Positions 43,564-52,506 of a stretch of 64,000 nucleotides of DNA are shown piece by piece. The notes below the pieces were generated by a model that ran no database searches, had not been told where the DNA came from, and saw only the letters and a program-made list of their open reading frames with translations. The stretch lies in NCBI RefSeq assembly GCF_009184545.1, contig NZ_QJOW01000008.1, positions 1 through 64,000 on the forward strand. The letters run 5' to 3'. Positions within the stretch are counted from its first letter, which is position 1; every line of letters starts with the position of its first letter. This DNA is from Halosegnis rubeus. GTDB lineage: Archaea > Halobacteriota > Halobacteria > Halobacteriales > Haloarculaceae. A program made the translations under genes and the position numbers.

Positions 43564-44637
43564 GTGAGCGAAGAAACGTACTTCGAGCGAATCGTCGACG
43601 TGGAGAAGCTCGCCGCGTTCCTTGAAGCCGAGCTCAGTCCCGTCGACGAGTACGAGGTCCACCACCACCAGGAGGGCCACTCCAACGAGACCCTGTTCGT
43701 GACGTGGGGCGACGACCGGCTCGTCATCCGACGACCGCCGCCGGGCGAGACGGCCGACACGGCCCACGACGTGCTCCGCGAGTATCGCGTAATCGACGCG
43801 TTACAGGACACCGACGTTCGGGTGCCGAAGACCTACGTCGCCTCCGAGAACCACGACGTGCTGGGGTCGGACTTCTACGTGATGGGCCGCGTCGAGGGTG
43901 ACGTGCTCCGTGATGGTGAACCGGAGCGGTTCCAGAACCCCGAGGCGCGCCAACAGATCGGCTACGAGTTGGTGACGAACCTCGCGCGCATCCACCAGGT
44001 CGACTACGACGCCGTCGGTCTCGAACACGGGGACTTCGGCTACCCGCCGGGGTTCACCGAGCGACAGGTGGACCGCTGGTCCGAACAGCTGATGTGGGCC
44101 TTCGACGTGACCGCCGACGAGCGCGAGGTGCCCGAACTGTACGACGTGATGTCGTGGCTGAAGGACAACGTTCCAGAGGACCCGCCGGCAACCCTCGTCC
44201 ACGGCGACTACAAGCTGGACAACGTGATGTACGGTCCCGGAGCCGACCCCGAAGTCGTCGCCGTCATGGACTGGGAGATGTCCACGCTCGGTGACCCGCT
44301 CACCGACCTCGGCTGGATGCTCTCGTACTGGTGGGACCCCAAAGACCCAGACCCGCCGCGCGGTGACGACACCGCGAACGACTTCATGGCGACCGACGAC
44401 TACCCGACGCGTCGCGACCTCGTCGACCGATACGAGGAGCTGACGGGCTTTTCGTACGACAACGACCGCTTCTACCGGGCACTCGCAGTCTACAAGCTCG
44501 CCGGGCTCGGCGAGATGTTCTTCCGTCGGTATCTTGAGGGCAACAGCGACGACGACATGTACCCGCAGATGCGCGAGGGAGTACCGAATCTCGCCGACCG
44601 CGCGCTCCGTATCATCGAGGGCGACGAGCCGCTGTAG
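43564..44637 (+). CDS. Phosphotransferase family protein (APH/ACAD10-like)
   Basis: A 357-residue protein kinase-like phosphotransferase. The nucleotide and catalytic motifs are seen: DRLVIRRPPPG (Lys/Arg loop), LVHGDYKLDNVMYG (catalytic Asp in HGDxxxxN) and VMDWEMSTLGDPLTDLGWML (metal Asp). Proteins with this pattern (ACAD10/11 N-domain type) phosphorylate hydroxy-acyl-CoA intermediates, which would fit the acyl-CoA theme. GTG at 43564 is preferred; the open frame upstream crosses the palindrome. Confidence 0.9.
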   Translation: MSEETYFERIVDVEKLAAFLEAELSPVDEYEVHHHQEGHSNETLFVTWGDDRLVIRRPPPGETADTAHDVLREYRVIDALQDTDVRVPKTYVASENHDVLGSDFYVMGRVEGDVLRDGEPERFQNPEARQQIGYELVTNLARIHQVDYDAVGLEHGDFGYPPGFTERQVDRWSEQLMWAFDVTADEREVPELYDVMSWLKDNVPEDPPATLVHGDYKLDNVMYGPGADPEVVAVMDWEMSTLGDPLTDLGWMLSYWWDPKDPDPPRGDDTANDFMATDDYPTRRDLVDRYEELTGFSYDNDRFYRALAVYKLAGLGEMFFRRYLEGNSDDDMYPQMREGVPNLADRALRIIEGDEPL

Positions 44638-44679
44638 CTACAGCCCGACGCTTTTTTCTCCCCGGCGTGGCGTACACGC

Positions 44680-44880
44680 ATGGGCTCTGATGGACTCATC
44701 GACATCGACCAGTCCTGCTGGCGGCTGCTCGCGAAGTACAACCTCACGCTCGCGACGCTGTTTGGCGTCACCACCCTCGCCGCGCGAGTGACCGACGCGG
44801 GGACACTGCTGGTCGCGGAAAACGGCATCCTCGCGCTCGTCTTCGGCGCGCTCCAGACGTACGCGTGGCTCTCTGCCTGA
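44680..44880 (+). CDS. Small membrane protein, unknown
   Basis: A 66-residue protein with a short polar N-terminus (MGSDGLIDIDQSCW) and two hydrophobic stretches (LLAKYNLTLATLFGVTTLAA and NGILALVFGALQTYAWL). I do not recognise it. It follows a T6 run at 44652-44657 that may end the previous transcript. Start and composition look genuine. Confidence 0.6.
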   Translation: MGSDGLIDIDQSCWRLLAKYNLTLATLFGVTTLAARVTDAGTLLVAENGILALVFGALQTYAWLSA

Positions 44881-44921
44881 GCCGCGTCGCTTTTGCTCCT
44901 CGTCGCGTTCTCGGGGAGTAG

Positions 44922-46118
44922 ATGGCCGACGACCACGCGACCAGTTCACCGGGCGTCGAGCCGCTGGTCTTCGTCGGCGGGCTCTGGCTGACGGCCAAGC
45001 TGGCACGTTACAGCTTCCCTGCGCTGTTCCCGACGCTGGAGGTGTCGCTGTCGGTGTCGAACGGCGAGTTGGGCGTCGCCTACACCGCGATGTTGCTCGT
45101 GTACGCGCTGGTCCAGTTTCCGAGCGGGGCCCTCGCCGACGCGCTCGACGACGTACGCGTCATCGCTACCGGAGCCGCGACAGCTGCGGCCGGCGCTGTC
45201 GTCCTCCTCTTGCCGACCTCGTACGCGCTGCTCGTCGCCGGGATGTTGCTCGTCGGACTCGGCACGGGCGTCCACAAGACCGTCGCAGTCGGGCTACTCG
45301 CGCGGCTGTATCCGAGCCGAACCGGACGCGCGCTCGGCGTCTTCGACACCCTCGGCACGATCGGTGGTGTCGTCGCACCTCCGGCCGTCGTCTTCGCGCT
45401 CTCGTCGGCCGGCTGGCAGGCCCACTTCGCCGTCGTCGGTGGCGTCATCGCGCTGTTGACGGTCGGACTGCTCGCCCGGGTCCCGCGTGCGAACGCCGGT
45501 GTCCAAGCGAGCGTGTCGGACCTGCGTGACCGACTCGCCGTCCGGCCGTATCTCGGCCCGTTTCGCGACCGCGGCTTCCTGCTGTTCGTCGCCGTGACGC
45601 TCTGTTTCTCCTTCGCGTACAACGGCGTCGTGGCATTCCTCCCGACGTACCTCGTGGAGCGGGGGCTGTCGGAGCCGACGGCCGCACTCCTCTACAGCGG
45701 ACTGTTCGCGGTCAGCGTCGTGCAGGTGGTGACTGGCGGTCTCTCCGACCGACTCGGCCGACTCCCGCTCGTTGTCGGTGTGCTCACGCTCGCGACGGGG
45801 GCGCTCGTCGGACTGGTCACTGCCGGAGGGACGCTGCTTCCGTTGGGGGTCGCGACGCTACTCCTCGGAGTCGGGAGCCACGGATTCCGACCGGTGCGCG
45901 CGGCGTATCTCTCGGCGGCGATTCCAGACGAGATCGCCGGCGGCGGTCTCGGACTCGTCCGGACCCTGCTGATGGGTGTCGGTGCGGTCGCTCCAGCGAC
46001 GGTCGGCATCGTGGCCGACGCGACCAGCTTCCGGGTCGCGTTCTCGGTGCTCGCCGGAACGATGGCGTTGGCAGCGGGCTTCGCACTTCTAACGGCCCTA
46101 TACCGTCGGGGGGAGTAG
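44922..46118 (+). CDS. MFS transporter
   Basis: A 398-residue 12-helix major facilitator related to CynX/NimT-type exporters by its general layout. It shows the helix 2-3 motif VQFPSGALADALDDVRVI and the second-half GGLSDRLGRLPLVVG. Substrate unknown. A short cytoplasmic linker at about 190-210. It begins 41 bases after the small membrane gene and could share its transcript. Confidence 0.9.
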   Translation: MADDHATSSPGVEPLVFVGGLWLTAKLARYSFPALFPTLEVSLSVSNGELGVAYTAMLLVYALVQFPSGALADALDDVRVIATGAATAAAGAVVLLLPTSYALLVAGMLLVGLGTGVHKTVAVGLLARLYPSRTGRALGVFDTLGTIGGVVAPPAVVFALSSAGWQAHFAVVGGVIALLTVGLLARVPRANAGVQASVSDLRDRLAVRPYLGPFRDRGFLLFVAVTLCFSFAYNGVVAFLPTYLVERGLSEPTAALLYSGLFAVSVVQVVTGGLSDRLGRLPLVVGVLTLATGALVGLVTAGGTLLPLGVATLLLGVGSHGFRPVRAAYLSAAIPDEIAGGGLGLVRTLLMGVGAVAPATVGIVADATSFRVAFSVLAGTMALAAGFALLTALYRRGE

Positions 46119-46146
46119 TTTTGTGGCCCGGCCGTGAGACGCGAGT

Positions 46147-47151
46147 ATGCACGCCGCTGCGTTCACCGACCTCGTCGGTCCCGACGGTGTCGACCTCATC
46201 GAACAGCCCGACCCGACGCCCGGCGACGGGGAGGCGCTCGTCGACGTGAAGGCCTGCTCGCTCAATCGCCACGACCTCTGGATCCTCGATGGCGACTCCG
46301 CGATGATTCGCGGCGAGAGCCTCCCGTTCGTCTCCGGACTGGACCCGGCCGGTGTCGTCCGTGCGGCTCCCGCCGATTCCGATATTGAGACCGGCGACCG
46401 CGTCCTCCTGTGTCCCAACCAGACCTGCGGCACCTGCGACCGCTGTCGCGAAGGGCCGGAGAACACCTGCGAGGCGTTCTCGCTGTATCACGGCGGTTTC
46501 GCGGAGCAAGCCGTCGCCCCCGCTCACCGCCTGATCCCGTTGCGGGAATCGCTGTCGTTTGCGGCCGCGAGCGCGCTCCCGACGGCGTATCTCACGGCGT
46601 GGCACATGCTCGGGAAGGCCGACGTGACGGCCGGCGACCGCGTCTTCGTCCCCGGTGCGACCGGCGGGGTCGGGCTCGCGGGCATTCAACTGGGGAACGT
46701 GCTCGGTGCGACTACCGTCGGTACGACCACCTCCGAGTCGAAGGCCGACCGCCTCGCGCAGTTCGCGGACGAAGTCGTCGTCGGGAGCGACGAGGAGATT
46801 CTCGTCGACGGTGCCGGCGAATCGAGCGCCGACGCCGCCCTCAATCACCTCTCCGGCCCGTTCACTGACATCTGCGGCCGCGTCCTCCGAACCGGCGGGA
46901 CGCAGGTCGTCTGTGGCCGCACCGCCGGGGCGACGCTCGACCAGCATGCCGCGCCCTTTTTCCTCGCTCAGCAGGCGATTCTCGGCAGTACGATGGGCAC
47001 TCAGCCGGAACTCGAACGGCTCGTCTCGCTGGCCGCCGAGGGCCGGTTCGAGCCGCTGGTGGATGCGACGTACCCGCTTGCCGAGACAGGTGCCGCCTTC
47101 GCTGACATGAAGACGCGGGACGCGTTCGGCAAGCTCGTGGTCACGCCATAG
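46147..47151 (+). CDS. Zinc-containing alcohol dehydrogenase family protein
   Basis: A 334-residue medium-chain dehydrogenase. The catalytic-zinc region starts CSLNRHDLWILDG, and the structural-zinc loop holds four cysteines (CPNQTCGTCDRCREGPENTC). The NAD(P) motif is FVPGATGGVGLAGIQLG. The first catalytic Cys is replaced by Asn in SLNRHD, so it is closer to quinone oxidoreductase-type MDRs that keep the structural zinc; the substrate is unknown. Confidence 0.9.
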   Translation: MHAAAFTDLVGPDGVDLIEQPDPTPGDGEALVDVKACSLNRHDLWILDGDSAMIRGESLPFVSGLDPAGVVRAAPADSDIETGDRVLLCPNQTCGTCDRCREGPENTCEAFSLYHGGFAEQAVAPAHRLIPLRESLSFAAASALPTAYLTAWHMLGKADVTAGDRVFVPGATGGVGLAGIQLGNVLGATTVGTTTSESKADRLAQFADEVVVGSDEEILVDGAGESSADAALNHLSGPFTDICGRVLRTGGTQVVCGRTAGATLDQHAAPFFLAQQAILGSTMGTQPELERLVSLAAEGRFEPLVDATYPLAETGAAFADMKTRDAFGKLVVTP

Positions 47152-47179
47152 CTATACGCCTCCGCCCGCATCCCTCGAT

Positions 47180-48808
47180 ATGGACCCGCTCGCCAGCGTC
47201 TCGCGCATTCTCCTCGTCGGGACGGTGCTCTTGTCTGTGGGTATCCTCCTCAGACTCGCCCGCCCCGAAGGGGAGTGGGGACGAACGCTCCGCTCGCGGC
47301 TCGTCCTCGGCGTCCCCTGGGGGACGCTCCTGACGATACTCCTCGTCCTCGCCGTCTATCTGTTCGTACAGGGCGGACTCGGTAACTGGTATCGACCCGT
47401 CGTCATCCCGTTCCGCTCGTGGTCGTACTTTTATCCGCTCGGCGTTCTCACGTCCGGGCTGGCCCACTCTGGGCCGGGTCACCTGCTCGGGAATCTGTTC
47501 GGTACCGTCATCTTCGGCGCGCTCGCGGAGTACGCGTGGAGCCACTTCCCCACCGAACGCGGGTCGTCGTCGTTCGGCTCGTGGCGCTCCAATCCGTTCG
47601 TCCGCATTCTCGCTGTCCCTCTTGTGGCCGTCCTGCTGGCCGTCGCGACGGGCATGTTCGCGCTCGGTCCGGTCATCGGCTTCTCGGGCGTCGTCTTCGC
47701 CTTTGCCGGGTTCGCGCTCGTTCGCTACCCCGTCGTCACGCTCGTGCTCGTCGTCGCGGGCGACTTGGTGAACTTAGGCTATAGCGCGCTCCGTTCTCCC
47801 GTCTTCACCGCCAGCGGCTCGACCCGGTACGTCACGCCCAGCTGGTCGGATATCGCCGTCCAGGGTCACGCGCTCGGCATCTTCATCGGTATCGTGCTCG
47901 CCATCCTTCTGTTCCGTCGACGCGGCGAACTTCCGTCGCCGGGGCGCATCTGGCTCGGCACGCTCGGCTACGCGGCCGCACAGGGGCTGTGGGCGCTGTA
48001 TCTCTTTCAGGGCGGGGACACGTACGTCCTCTTTCGAGCGGTCGGTGTCGCCGCGGTGTTCGCCCTCGCCGCGCTCGTCACGCTCGCAGCGAAGAGTTCG
48101 ACCCGACCACTGCTCCCACAAACGGACCTGACCAGACGACAGGTCGCCGTGGTGACACTCGTCGGCGTGCTCGCGCTCGTTGCAGCTATCGCTGTCCCGT
48201 ACAATCTGCTCGTCGTCAACGAGACAGCGACGCCAGCGGAGAGTGTCGAGATACGCGATTACACCGTCTTCTACGGCGAAGACGTGCCCAACCAGTACGT
48301 CGGCGCGTACGACCTCCCAATCTACAACGCCTCCGGGGTGACGACGAGCGGCGTCATCGTCGCCAGCCCGGATAGACAGGTGTGGCAGACGGTGATACCG
48401 GCCGGACGGCTCGCGGACGGGGATGCACGGACGGTCCGGGTCGGCGGCGTCGGCTGGCGCGACACCGTCGTCGCACAGCGCGTCCAGTGGAACGTCGTCG
48501 GCAACCGGTCGGTCTACACAGTCCGGCTGGACCACGGCGTCGAGTCGACGCTCGCGTACACCTCGGACCCGTCGCGGGCAACACCCACTATCGACGGGCG
48601 GAACGTCACCGTCGTCTCGACGCGCAGCGGCTTCCGACTCTCCGTGACCAGACGTGGGACGGAGCTCGGCCGCACGTCGATACCGGTCTCGAACGAGACG
48701 ACGGCCGTCGGCGGACTCTCCGTCGAGAACGACGAGGGAACGCTCGTCGCGGTCAGTGGCGAGACGCGTGTCCCGATTGCCCGGCGCGCGAGCACCCGCG
48801 GGAACTAG
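47180..48808 (+). CDS. Rhomboid-family intramembrane serine protease
   Basis: A 542-residue protein. The N-terminal half has about seven membrane helices with the rhomboid active site: nucleophile Ser169 in GPVIGFSGVVFAF, catalytic His230 in VQGHALGIFIGI, and oxyanion residues His101/Asn105 in GHLLGNLFG. After an eighth hydrophobic segment (about 328-347, VAVVTLVGVLALVAAIAVPY) a C-terminal domain of about 190 residues, beta-rich and likely outside the cell, is an extension beyond the core. Haloarchaeal rhomboids are linked to S-layer glycoprotein maturation; the exact substrate is unknown. Confidence 0.92.
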   Translation: MDPLASVSRILLVGTVLLSVGILLRLARPEGEWGRTLRSRLVLGVPWGTLLTILLVLAVYLFVQGGLGNWYRPVVIPFRSWSYFYPLGVLTSGLAHSGPGHLLGNLFGTVIFGALAEYAWSHFPTERGSSSFGSWRSNPFVRILAVPLVAVLLAVATGMFALGPVIGFSGVVFAFAGFALVRYPVVTLVLVVAGDLVNLGYSALRSPVFTASGSTRYVTPSWSDIAVQGHALGIFIGIVLAILLFRRRGELPSPGRIWLGTLGYAAAQGLWALYLFQGGDTYVLFRAVGVAAVFALAALVTLAAKSSTRPLLPQTDLTRRQVAVVTLVGVLALVAAIAVPYNLLVVNETATPAESVEIRDYTVFYGEDVPNQYVGAYDLPIYNASGVTTSGVIVASPDRQVWQTVIPAGRLADGDARTVRVGGVGWRDTVVAQRVQWNVVGNRSVYTVRLDHGVESTLAYTSDPSRATPTIDGRNVTVVSTRSGFRLSVTRRGTELGRTSIPVSNETTAVGGLSVENDEGTLVAVSGETRVPIARRASTRGN

Positions 48809-49425
48809 TCCCAGCGAATCCGAAACAGTTCGGTGTCGAGCGTTCGCGTCTCCTCGTCGTGGTGGTCGTACTGGCTCGGTGCGTCGAACTCGGCGGCGAA
48901 GGCGTGTGTCACCTCGCCACCCTCGTCGGCGGCGAACGACTCGACGAAGTCACGGCTCCCGGCGTTGTGAATCGAGTAGGAGACGACCGCGAGCTCACGC
49001 GCCGCGGCGAGGAACGCGCGGTCGGCGTGTTCGTTCCCGTCGCGCGCGCCGAAGGGCGGATTCATTACGACCGTCGCGTCCGAACACGACAGCGGTGGTC
49101 GCGTCGCGTCTGCCCGGAGCCACGCGATATCGCCCTGCGCGCCGACCTGTGTCTCGTTTTCGCTCGCGGTCGAGAGGGCCGCAGCGTCGAGTTCAACGCC
49201 GACCGATAGCCGCGCGCCGGCGAGCGCACTCGCGAGCGTCAACATCCCGGTGCCACAGCCCAAATCGACGACGGTCGCTCCCGCGATGTCGTCTCGAAGC
49301 GCGGCGACGTGGACGAGATGTGCAGCGAGGTCCGGCGGCGTGCGGTACTGTTCGAGGTCGATGCGGGGGTCGTCGAACCCCGCGACGACGCCGAGCTGCT
49401 GTGCGAGTTGACGGCGTTCGGTCAC
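48805..49425 (-). CDS. METTL5-like RNA N6-adenine methyltransferase
   Basis: A 206-residue Rossmann-fold methyltransferase. It shows ATVVDLGCGTGMLTLASALAG (S-adenosylmethionine binding) and the NPPFGARDG catalytic motif of adenine-N6 methylases; the start YRTPPDLAAHLVHVA matches the METTL5 (COG2263) group that methylates rRNA. The start codon is GTG at 49425. It lies six bases downstream of dph2 on the same strand, so the two translation-related genes probably share a transcript. Confidence 0.92.
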   Translation of the reverse strand: MTERRQLAQQLGVVAGFDDPRIDLEQYRTPPDLAAHLVHVAALRDDIAGATVVDLGCGTGMLTLASALAGARLSVGVELDAAALSTASENETQVGAQGDIAWLRADATRPPLSCSDATVVMNPPFGARDGNEHADRAFLAAARELAVVSYSIHNAGSRDFVESFAADEGGEVTHAFAAEFDAPSQYDHHDEETRTLDTELFRIRWD

Positions 49426-49431
49426 GTTACC

Positions 49432-50478
49432 TCACCACGTCCCGTGGAAGGTGTCGAAGGAAAGCTCGTCGAGCGGTTTCTCGCCGATGGCGATCTCGTA
49501 CTCTCCGGGAGTCAACATGGGCTGTTTGAACTGCGGGCCGTCGTCGGTCGTAATGCGTGGACAGCCGGTGTTGACGTAGGCGTCGAAGCCGAACTGGGTG
49601 AGCCGGTCGGGCGTGACCTCGTCCATCGTCAGCATGTATGCGTTCTCGTTGTTCTCGACGATTTCGTTGGCCACGTCCCAGCGGCCCTGCCCGATCTTCG
49701 TACAGAAGACGACGCCCCACGTCTCAGAGTCCATCGCGCGATGGACCGCACCGTAGCGCTGCTTGAGGAACTTCTCGGTGTCGGCGATGGTGACGACGTT
49801 GTTGACGGGGTCGGCGATGACGACGTTCTTCTCCGGGTGTTCCATCGCCAGTCCGAGCGGGTGGAACTTCCCGCCCCCGACGTACAACACCTGGTCGGCG
49901 TCGATGTCGGCAGAGGCGTAGTTACAGCCGAGCACCTGCCCCTCGTTGGTGAGGCGGTCGTCTCCGCGTCGGGTGTGGACGGTGTAGCCGCGCGCCTCCA
50001 ACCACTCGCGCATCTCCTCGAACTTGTTCATGTGCTGGGCGGTCGTGACCAGCCCCACGTCTGGATTCTTCTCGGGGTCTGCGAGCTCATCGAGGGAGTC
50101 TTCCATGATGGGCGCGACCTCGACGTTCGAGAACAGGGGCACGTAGATGATCTTGTCCGACTCCTTCATCGGGGAGTGACCGAAGTGGACGAACACATCC
50201 GTCCGGCGCATCATGTAGGTGTCCAGGTCACAGGCACCGTAACAGGGCTTGCCCGAAATCATGACGGTCACCTCCTCTGGAAGGAGGGCGCGGAGGTCGT
50301 CGGCGACGTGCGGGGCGCGTCGCTTCAGCCCCTCGGGAAACTGGAGACCGATCTTCTGTGCGTTGCGTTCCTCGGCGGCTTCGACGATGCGGTCGAGTTC
50401 GTAGTCCCACGTCCGCTCGTGTTTGAGGGCCATCCCCGTGTTGCGGAGGTCACCCTCAGTGCGCGGCTCTTGGCTCAT
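49432..50478 (-). CDS. dph2: Diphthamide synthase subunit Dph2
   Basis: A 348-residue radical SAM-like enzyme that starts diphthamide formation on elongation factor aEF2 by adding a 3-amino-3-carboxypropyl group to histidine. Conserved cysteines that hold the 4Fe-4S cluster fall at Cys83 (or 79) in KPCYGACDLDTY, Cys185 in LGCNYASAD and Cys305 in NTGCPRIT, at the usual spacing. Archaea use a Dph2 homodimer. The ATG at 50478 opens a two-gene unit with the METTL5-like gene. Confidence 0.95.
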   Translation of the reverse strand: MSQEPRTEGDLRNTGMALKHERTWDYELDRIVEAAEERNAQKIGLQFPEGLKRRAPHVADDLRALLPEEVTVMISGKPCYGACDLDTYMMRRTDVFVHFGHSPMKESDKIIYVPLFSNVEVAPIMEDSLDELADPEKNPDVGLVTTAQHMNKFEEMREWLEARGYTVHTRRGDDRLTNEGQVLGCNYASADIDADQVLYVGGGKFHPLGLAMEHPEKNVVIADPVNNVVTIADTEKFLKQRYGAVHRAMDSETWGVVFCTKIGQGRWDVANEIVENNENAYMLTMDEVTPDRLTQFGFDAYVNTGCPRITTDDGPQFKQPMLTPGEYEIAIGEKPLDELSFDTFHGTW

Positions 50479-50563
50479 TACACGGTGTATCGACCCGAGG
50501 CGTAAAACGAGCGCGCTTTCCCCTATTCGGCAAACCTAAACCGCCGCGGTCCGAGGTTAATGT

Positions 50564-50986
50564 ATGAGCACCGAACCCACGGATGCGGACGCAGAGGCGA
50601 ACGCGGATTCGGGGATGGCGACGGCGGCTCGGGTCACCGAGCTCGCGAGCGACCTCGGTTCGACCATCGAAGAACTCGACTCCTACCAGCGGTTCACAGA
50701 GGCGAAACGCGCCGTCGAGAACGACGAGGAGGCCCAACAACGCATTCAGGAGTTCGAGCAGCTTCGCGAGGAGTTCATGATGGCCCGGCAGTCCGGCGAC
50801 GCCTCCAACGAGGACCTCCGTGAGCTACAGGCCGCACAGGAGGAACTCAACGAGATGCCGGTGATGGCCGAGTATCTCGAGGCACAAGAGCAGATGGAGA
50901 CAGAACTGCAGGAACTCAACAAGATGATCTCCGCTCCCCTGTCGGTCGACTTCGGCGAGAAGGCCGGCGGCTGCTGTCAGGACTAA
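50564..50986 (+). CDS. YlbF/YmcA-family protein with a C-terminal Cys pair
   Basis: A 140-residue helical protein of the YlbF/YmcA (RicA/F) group: helical core ELASDLGSTIEELDSYQRF, RIQEFEQLREEFMMARQ, EQMETELQELNKMI. The acidic N-terminal 18 residues are salt adaptation. It ends GGCCQD. In Bacillus the RicAFT complex binds 4Fe-4S clusters and influences RNA processing through RNase Y; whether archaea use it so is unknown. Divergent from dph2. Confidence 0.82.
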   Translation: MSTEPTDADAEANADSGMATAARVTELASDLGSTIEELDSYQRFTEAKRAVENDEEAQQRIQEFEQLREEFMMARQSGDASNEDLRELQAAQEELNEMPVMAEYLEAQEQMETELQELNKMISAPLSVDFGEKAGGCCQD

Positions 50987-51093
50987 CTGTACTCCTCCCA
51001 CTCTTACGTTCTACAACGGTGTTACGTCCCGGTAGCGGCCGGTTCGTCCATGGGCCAGTCCTGGCAAGCGACCACGTACTAGCGGATCTGACG

Positions 51094-51449
51094 ATGACGC
51101 AGGGCCGGACACAGTCGATCGCAGTCGGCACGTCGGTAATCGTCGGTCTCGGCTGGGGGTCCCGCTGGTAGCCAACGCGGCCGGCGCGGTCGTAGACGGG
51201 CGGATGGCGCTGACGCTGACGAACTCTCCCCCCTCACGTCCTCACAGAATTGCGAGACCCACGCTCCTCTCGGCACTGGGCGTAGACTCGTTCACCCTCG
51301 GTCGCCCGGGGACACTCATCTAAGTGTTCCTGTCCGTCTACTCGCCGACCGAAATCTCACTCGGCGTCGGTTCGGGCGTGGTGGGTCTCGGTGTACTCGT
51401 CGGTATCGCGTACTCGTTCGCCGGGAGCTACCGCGGACAGTCGCGGTGA
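51094..51449 (+). pseudogene. Decayed membrane-protein gene
   Basis: From ATG 51094 the frame reads MTQGRTQSIAVGTSVIVGLG and stops at 51169. Shifting by one base continues the same protein (GVPLVANAAGAVVDGRMALT, later LLSALGVDSFTLGRPGTLI) to an in-frame TAA, directly followed by GVGSGVVGLGVLVGIAYSF to a stop at 51449. The hydrophobic, Gly-rich pattern looks like a small membrane protein with a frameshift and a nonsense change. It accounts for most of the 50987-51488 gap. Confidence 0.45.
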
Positions 51450-51488
51450 AGCGCGGCGATTTTTCCCTCGTGACTGCGAACGACGGCC

Positions 51489-52328
51489 ATGGCACACGAG
51501 TTCCCCGGCTCCGATTGGGGCGATTGGCTTCCGCGGGCAGTCGCCGACGCGACCCCCGACGGCGTCGACCTGTGGTATCTGGGCTGTAACGGCTTCATAC
51601 TGAAAGCGAGCGACGGGACCACCCTCTTCATTGACCCGTACTGCGGGGACGGCGACCCGCCACGGACGCGACGGATGGTTCCGGTCCCGTTCGACCCGAA
51701 CGACGTAACCGAGTGTGACGGCGTGCTCGCGACGCACGAACACTCCGACCACGTCCACGGCCCGACACAGCGCCCGATACTCGGAAACACGGACGCCAGC
51801 TACTACGGTCCGGACGACTCCGTTGCCGTGACGGAGTCGGAAGGATGGGCCGACGACGAAGGAATCGACGTCGACCAGTTCGAGACCGTGACCGAAGGGG
51901 ACATCTTCGATATCGGCGCGTTCACCGTCCACGTCGAACCCGCTCGGGACCCGGATGCAACCCATCCGGTCTCGTACGTCATCGACCACGAGTCGGGGGC
52001 GTTCTTCCACGGCGGCGACGCTCGCTCCAGCGAGGCGTTCGAAGCTATCGGCGACGAGTACGAAATCGACCTCGCGGCGCTCGCCTTCGGCTCCTCGGGT
52101 TACCTGCCCGACCCCGAGGGTGGGGTGATGTACAAGCAGTGGTACGCCGACGAGAACGAGATCACCGAGGCGGCTGCACAGCTTTCGCCCGACCGGCTGC
52201 TCCCGACCCACTGGGACATCTGGAAGAACCTGACCGCCGACCCGACCGCGCTCCGCCCGCACATCCGGTCGTTCGAACGTCCCCGAGCGCTCGAACTGGC
52301 CGAGATCGGCGACCGCGTCGAGCTATAA
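51489..52328 (+). CDS. MBL-fold metallo-hydrolase, UlaG-like
   Basis: A 279-residue metallo-hydrolase resembling UlaG (L-ascorbate-6-phosphate lactonase) and related lactonases by layout: DLWYLGCNGFILKASDG start, FIDPYCG, LATHEHSDHVHG (HxHxDH), FFHGGDARSS and LPTHWDIWKN. The substrate is unknown; archaeal homologues are often uncharacterised. It follows the decayed membrane gene. Confidence 0.87.
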   Translation: MAHEFPGSDWGDWLPRAVADATPDGVDLWYLGCNGFILKASDGTTLFIDPYCGDGDPPRTRRMVPVPFDPNDVTECDGVLATHEHSDHVHGPTQRPILGNTDASYYGPDDSVAVTESEGWADDEGIDVDQFETVTEGDIFDIGAFTVHVEPARDPDATHPVSYVIDHESGAFFHGGDARSSEAFEAIGDEYEIDLAALAFGSSGYLPDPEGGVMYKQWYADENEITEAAAQLSPDRLLPTHWDIWKNLTADPTALRPHIRSFERPRALELAEIGDRVEL

Positions 52329-52506
52329 CGGCCGTAGCCGCCTGTATACTCCTGATTTTTCCCCAGTTGTTGCTTCTCAGACACCGGCTCGGTTAATCCC
52401 ACCACTCGAAATTGATATCGTAGCATATGATTTATGAGTCTGTCGAGCGACAGCCCCTCCGCGATAAGAGTGACAACTAGTTTGCAAAACCAACGAGACT
52501 CGGAGG

